Assembly: GCA_020723845.1 (NCBI GenBank) | Contig: DYIC01000004.1 | Span: forward strand, 19,247 to 69,761 | Reading direction: 5' to 3' | DNA from: Hydrogenophaga sp. | Lineage (GTDB): Bacteria > Pseudomonadota > Gammaproteobacteria > Burkholderiales > Burkholderiaceae_C | DNA: 50,515 nt | In this document: positions 48,877-50,515 of the stretch, piece by piece | Layout: each line of letters opens with the position of its first letter | Numbering within the stretch: position 1 is the first letter of the stretch | Translations under genes and position numbers: made by a program | The notes under the pieces: model-generated | What the model saw: the letters and a program-made list of their open reading frames with translations, nothing else | Told to the model about the DNA's origin: nothing | Database searches by the model: none

Positions 48877-50515
48877 TTCGCACCTCCTTGGTTGATCATA
48901 AAGTTGAGCAGGTAATCCCGGTACAACTGCACCACCTGCAAGCCGGGGTTGCCCCTCCCGGCGGCGTCGCGAACCTCTTGCGCCATCGTCTTGAACGACT
49001 CGTCCGCGTCGGTGACGATGAACACATGCGACAAGCCGGTGCGGCCGCTGATGGCCTGGAGCAGCCGTCCCATCCGCGTCTCGTCGAGCAGCACGACGAA
49101 GTTGCTGCCCTCGGGGGCGAACAGTGCGGGCTCCGGTTCGTTGCGCCTGAGCTCGGGCCGCGGCCCCACGGCGCCGGCCTTGAGCCACAGCAAGGGCAGG
49201 ATCTCGCGGAACGCGCGGCGCAGCGACACGCGCTCGGGGTCCAGAAAGTCCAGCTTGAAGTAGGCGAGATTGGCCGCGAAGCCCTCGGCAATCGGATAGG
49301 TCAAGTTGAACTTGTATTCGCCTTTCACCGCTTGTCCGTCGTCCGTTTTACCGGTGATCGCAGCCCGCAGACGAGGGAAAGTTATCTGGCGGCAGATACC
49401 ATATGCATCCCATTCCGGATCGCCTGGCTGGAACCCCTGCTCGCGCAGGCTGGCAGCATCTTCGGCGGAGACCTCGTTGTTGGTGACGAGGATGCACCGG
49501 CGGCGTCCGCCATCCTCGCGGTTGAGACGAAGCACGGCGTGCGCCGTGGTGCCGGAACCGGCGAAGAAGTCCACGATCAAGGCTTCGGGCTTGTTGGCGA
49601 CGAAGAAGCGCAGCGCATCTTCTACGGCGTAGAGTGACTTAGGAAAAGGGAAACGGCGACCGGGCAGCAGCGCCCGCAGCAGGTTGGAGCCGCCCGCTCC
49701 GGCATTATGCGAGCGCTGGTTCCAGACCGTAACCGGATTTTTCACCCGCTGCACGTCCTCGGCGAATCTGAGAATCAACGCGCCGTTTTCGTCGCGCCCC
49801 AGGACTTCGATCTCGCCGCGCTGGATGCGCTCTTTCTCGGCGTTGCGCAGATAGGAGATTGACCAGCGCTCGCGCGTGCGGGTGTAAGCGCCCAGTCGCA
49901 CAGTACCCTCGGCCAGCCCTTTGCGGGCGGTCTCCGCGCTGATTTGCCAACGACCTTCCGTCCCGTCGGAACGGATCGGCCAGCAGGCGACGAGGCCGGG
50001 CGCGGGCGGCGCGACCGATTCGCGACTTTGGCCAAGCGGGATCGGGTCGCCCACCGAGTGAATGCGCCGTGCGACGGGGTCGACCCAGAATGCATAAAAC
50101 AGGTTCGGGCTGTCCTGTCGCCTAGCGCCTGTGCCGCGACGCAAGAGGCGATTCCAAATATCGATCCTTGTGTCTGTGCCAGGCTCAGCCTCGTTGAGCA
50201 TGTCCCTGCCGTTGGGCACGACCGCCGCTGCGCCGAGGAAGACGAAGAACAGGTACTCGTCGGCGCGGTAAAAGGCTTTGGCGCGCGCCACGCCGCTGTG
50301 GTTGATGACGCTGGTGACCATCTGCACCTGCGCCTCGGGGAATTCCTGCTCCAGCAACATGCCGAGGTGATGAACCTCATGTTCATCTATCGTGACGATG
50401 AGCACCGAATCGGCAGGGTTGAGCAGTTTTTTCGCCAGCCGCAGCCGCCGCTGCATCATGGCCAGCCACTTGCTGTGCCGCCACTGGTCGTTGGCGTCCA
50501 CGTAATCGTTGTTGT
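48873..50515 (-). CDS. Type III-like site-specific DNA-methyltransferase (Mod), 5' end outside window
   Basis: An adenine N6 methyltransferase of the beta class; the frame is open to the window edge, so the gene begins outside. About 547 residues are visible. They start just past the DPPY region: NNDYVDANDQWRHSKWLAMMQR is the conserved segment that follows it. The remainder holds SVLIVTIDEHEVHHLGMLLE, a long target-recognition region (about residues 60-290), then the AdoMet motif VDFFAGSGTTAHAVLRLN and QITFPRLRAAITG. The catalytic-then-AdoMet order is that of Type III Mod. It heads mod-antitoxin-toxin-res on the minus strand. The target sequence cannot be predicted. Confidence 0.9.
   Translation of the reverse strand, partial: NNDYVDANDQWRHSKWLAMMQRRLRLAKKLLNPADSVLIVTIDEHEVHHLGMLLEQEFPEAQVQMVTSVINHSGVARAKAFYRADEYLFFVFLGAAAVVPNGRDMLNEAEPGTDTRIDIWNRLLRRGTGARRQDSPNLFYAFWVDPVARRIHSVGDPIPLGQSRESVAPPAPGLVACWPIRSDGTEGRWQISAETARKGLAEGTVRLGAYTRTRERWSISYLRNAEKERIQRGEIEVLGRDENGALILRFAEDVQRVKNPVTVWNQRSHNAGAGGSNLLRALLPGRRFPFPKSLYAVEDALRFFVANKPEALIVDFFAGSGTTAHAVLRLNREDGGRRRCILVTNNEVSAEDAASLREQGFQPGDPEWDAYGICRQITFPRLRAAITGKTDDGQAVKGEYKFNLTYPIAEGFAANLAYFKLDFLDPERVSLRRAFREILPLLWLKAGAVGPRPELRRNEPEPALFAPEGSNFVVLLDETRMGRLLQAISGRTGLSHVFIVTDADESFKTMAQEVRDAAGRGNPGLQVVQLYRDYLLNFMINQGGAK

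Noticed and set aside
45324-50515. CRISPR array or prophage attachment site near the restriction genes
   Set aside because: No spaced direct repeats, integrase or tRNA-end duplication is visible; the mobile signals are all of insertion-sequence type.

Overview
This window is a high-GC (roughly two-thirds G+C), gene-dense stretch of bacterial chromosome. The tight operons with 4-base stop/start overlaps, the lolB-ispE-tRNA-Gln-prs-rplY-pth block and the style of the proteins point to a betaproteobacterium of the order Burkholderiales, most likely Comamonadaceae-like. Genus and species cannot be fixed from the sequence alone.

Layout. Positions 1-18.3 kb are core housekeeping. A truncated M16 peptidase is followed by rsmD-coaD-ferredoxin on the plus strand. 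Facing them is a minus-strand run: TPR protein, lolB, ispE, tRNA-Gln, prs, rplY, pth. Next come the oxidised-guanine repair pair mutM-mutY, then rapZ, recN and nadK (minus), hrcA (plus), rmuC (minus), a CAT-anticodon tRNA, tRNA-Arg, and a two-gene zinc/manganese-type ABC transporter without its binding protein. Guanine deaminase lies at 18.3-19.7 kb. A tripartite efflux set (NodT-type outer-membrane lipoprotein, MacA-like adaptor, split MacB) fills 19.7-24.4 kb. tRNA-Ser, a FeeM-like acyltransferase and a convergent, overlapping membrane GGDEF/EAL protein fill 24.4-28.4 kb, followed by dinG.

The region 30.7-44.7 kb is a metabolic island centred on purines. It holds hydroxypyruvate isomerase and glycerate 2-kinase, a two-subunit xanthine dehydrogenase (minus), and a divergent plus-strand operon of LysR regulator, BMP-family nucleoside/purine ABC transporter (ATPase, two permeases, lipoprotein), a Rieske oxygenase and an adenine/adenosine deaminase. 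The proposed flow is uptake of purines, deamination of adenine and guanine to hypoxanthine and xanthine, and oxidation by the dehydrogenase, possibly helped by the Rieske enzyme. The xdhA-LysR gap carries repeated GTCATA/TATGAC half-sites that look like the operator. dcd (dCTP deaminase) follows.

From 45.3 kb to the end is accessory DNA. A decayed 370-bp IS5-family remnant with recognisable terminal repeats abuts an IS200/IS605-type right end that retains an omega-RNA-like scaffold but no tnpB. Beyond it on the minus strand is a translationally coupled operon in which a ParE/RelE-type toxin and its antitoxin sit between the methyltransferase (mod, running off the window) and the helicase-nuclease (res) of a Type III-like restriction system. 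The nested toxin-antitoxin plus restriction operon and the Rieske enzyme embedded in the purine operon are the two most interesting arrangements here.
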